From the NCBI RefSeq assembly GCF_030548465.1, contig NZ_JAUOSF010000004.1, positions 186,001 through 250,000 of the forward strand: 64,000 nucleotides of DNA, in the 5' to 3' direction. The translations under genes and the position numbers were made by a program. The notes beneath the pieces were generated by a model. The model had not been told where the DNA came from. It did no database searches and saw nothing but the letters and a program-made list of their open reading frames with translations. Origin of the DNA: Tamlana sp. 2_MG-2023. Lineage in GTDB: Bacteria; Bacteroidota; Bacteroidia; Flavobacteriales; Flavobacteriaceae. Positions 63,594 through 64,000 of the stretch are shown here, piece after piece; position 1 is the first letter of the stretch; every line of letters starts with the position of its first letter.

Positions 63594-64000
63594 ATGTCTA
63601 AAACTCTCCCCAAAATTAGCGTAGTAACTCCTTCATATAATCAAGGAGACTTTATTGAAGAAACAATACTTTCAGTTATTAATCAGAACTATGAGAATTT
63701 AGAATATATAATAATTGATGGCGGAAGTACTGATAGTTCAATAGAGATAATAAAAAAATATGAAAACAAAATCGATTTTTGGGTAAGTGAAAAGGATAAT
63801 GGTCAAAGTGATGCGATTAATAGGGGGTTAAGTAGAGCTACAGGTGATATTTTATGTTGGCTGAACAGTGATGATTACTTTCTTCCAGGGGCTTTAAAAA
63901 AAGTAAGCACATACAAATGGACAAATGAAGTTGGAGCATTAGTTGGCATCGGTCATAAAGTAAATTTACACAAAGAAATTAGATATACACCTAGCTATTA
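63594..64000 (+). CDS. Family 2 glycosyltransferase, 5' part (runs off the window)
   Basis: The frame is open from ATG 63594 to the window end (about 135 residues). It reads [50 protein letters not shown] and the metal motif WLNSDDYF, all typical of GT2 enzymes. Codons are intact. The gene continues beyond the window and its length is unknown. Confidence 0.88.
   Translation, partial: MSKTLPKISVVTPSYNQGDFIEETILSVINQNYENLEYIIIDGGSTDSSIEIIKKYENKIDFWVSEKDNGQSDAINRGLSRATGDILCWLNSDDYFLPGALKKVSTYKWTNEVGALVGIGHKVNLHKEIRYTPSY

Overview
The window reads as chromosome of a marine-type member of the Flavobacteriaceae (phylum Bacteroidota). The evidence is low GC content, TonB-dependent receptors, lipoproteins with a CSDD-type mature N-terminus, promoters of the TAnnTTTG class, few Shine-Dalgarno sites, and a tmRNA whose tag reads GENNYALAA. 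Species cannot be fixed from sequence alone. No rRNA, tRNA, CRISPR array or intact transposon was found.

Region 1 (1-6815) holds a methyltransferase, an outer-membrane barrel next to a very long TPR protein, and an FtsE-like ATPase. Region 2 (6784-13714) is a surface-glycan cluster: three glycosyltransferases, a phosphoethanolamine-transferase-like membrane enzyme and two tandem paralogous flippases. It is followed by typA, kdsA (Kdo synthesis) and metabolic genes. The ssrA tmRNA lies at 20799-21190. A repeated candidate structured RNA sits just upstream of it, and an inverted relative sits at 17996-18075.

Region 3 (21401-39186) is a stress and housekeeping stretch. It carries a GSP39-type dehydrogenase, SemiSWEET, a large catalase with a DJ-1-like C-terminus, MgtC, a tiny membrane protein, a single-domain response regulator and an amino-acid permease. 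A three-gene set follows: an AstE-like zinc enzyme, a GshB-like ATP-grasp ligase and a QEGLA/DUF1704 metallopeptidase. After that come a YciE-type ferritin-like protein, a translationally coupled YcgG plus DUF1989 pair, HPF, an EF-hand protein and a YyaL/DUF255 protein. Region 4 (39300-47365) has two TonB-dependent receptors, a sorbosone-dehydrogenase-like lipoprotein, two histidine-rich DUF4625 lipoproteins and a small His/Cys protein. It looks like a metal-uptake locus.

Region 5 (47565-64000) is a sulfated exopolysaccharide locus. A NusG-like antiterminator leads into DUF2061, cysC, cysD, cysN and cysQ, which make and recycle PAPS. No PAPS or sulfite reductase genes lie nearby. Then come gmd and fcl (GDP-fucose), an ABC exporter (Wzm/Wzt), three sulfotransferases and further glycosyltransferases; the last gene runs off the window. 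Decayed remnants of an IS3 transposase and a UDP-glucose dehydrogenase interrupt it.

The most unusual DNA is a family of exactly 7-nt-period repeats around a four-helix-bundle gene between gmd and fcl. Fifteen such units also lie in frame inside fcl itself.
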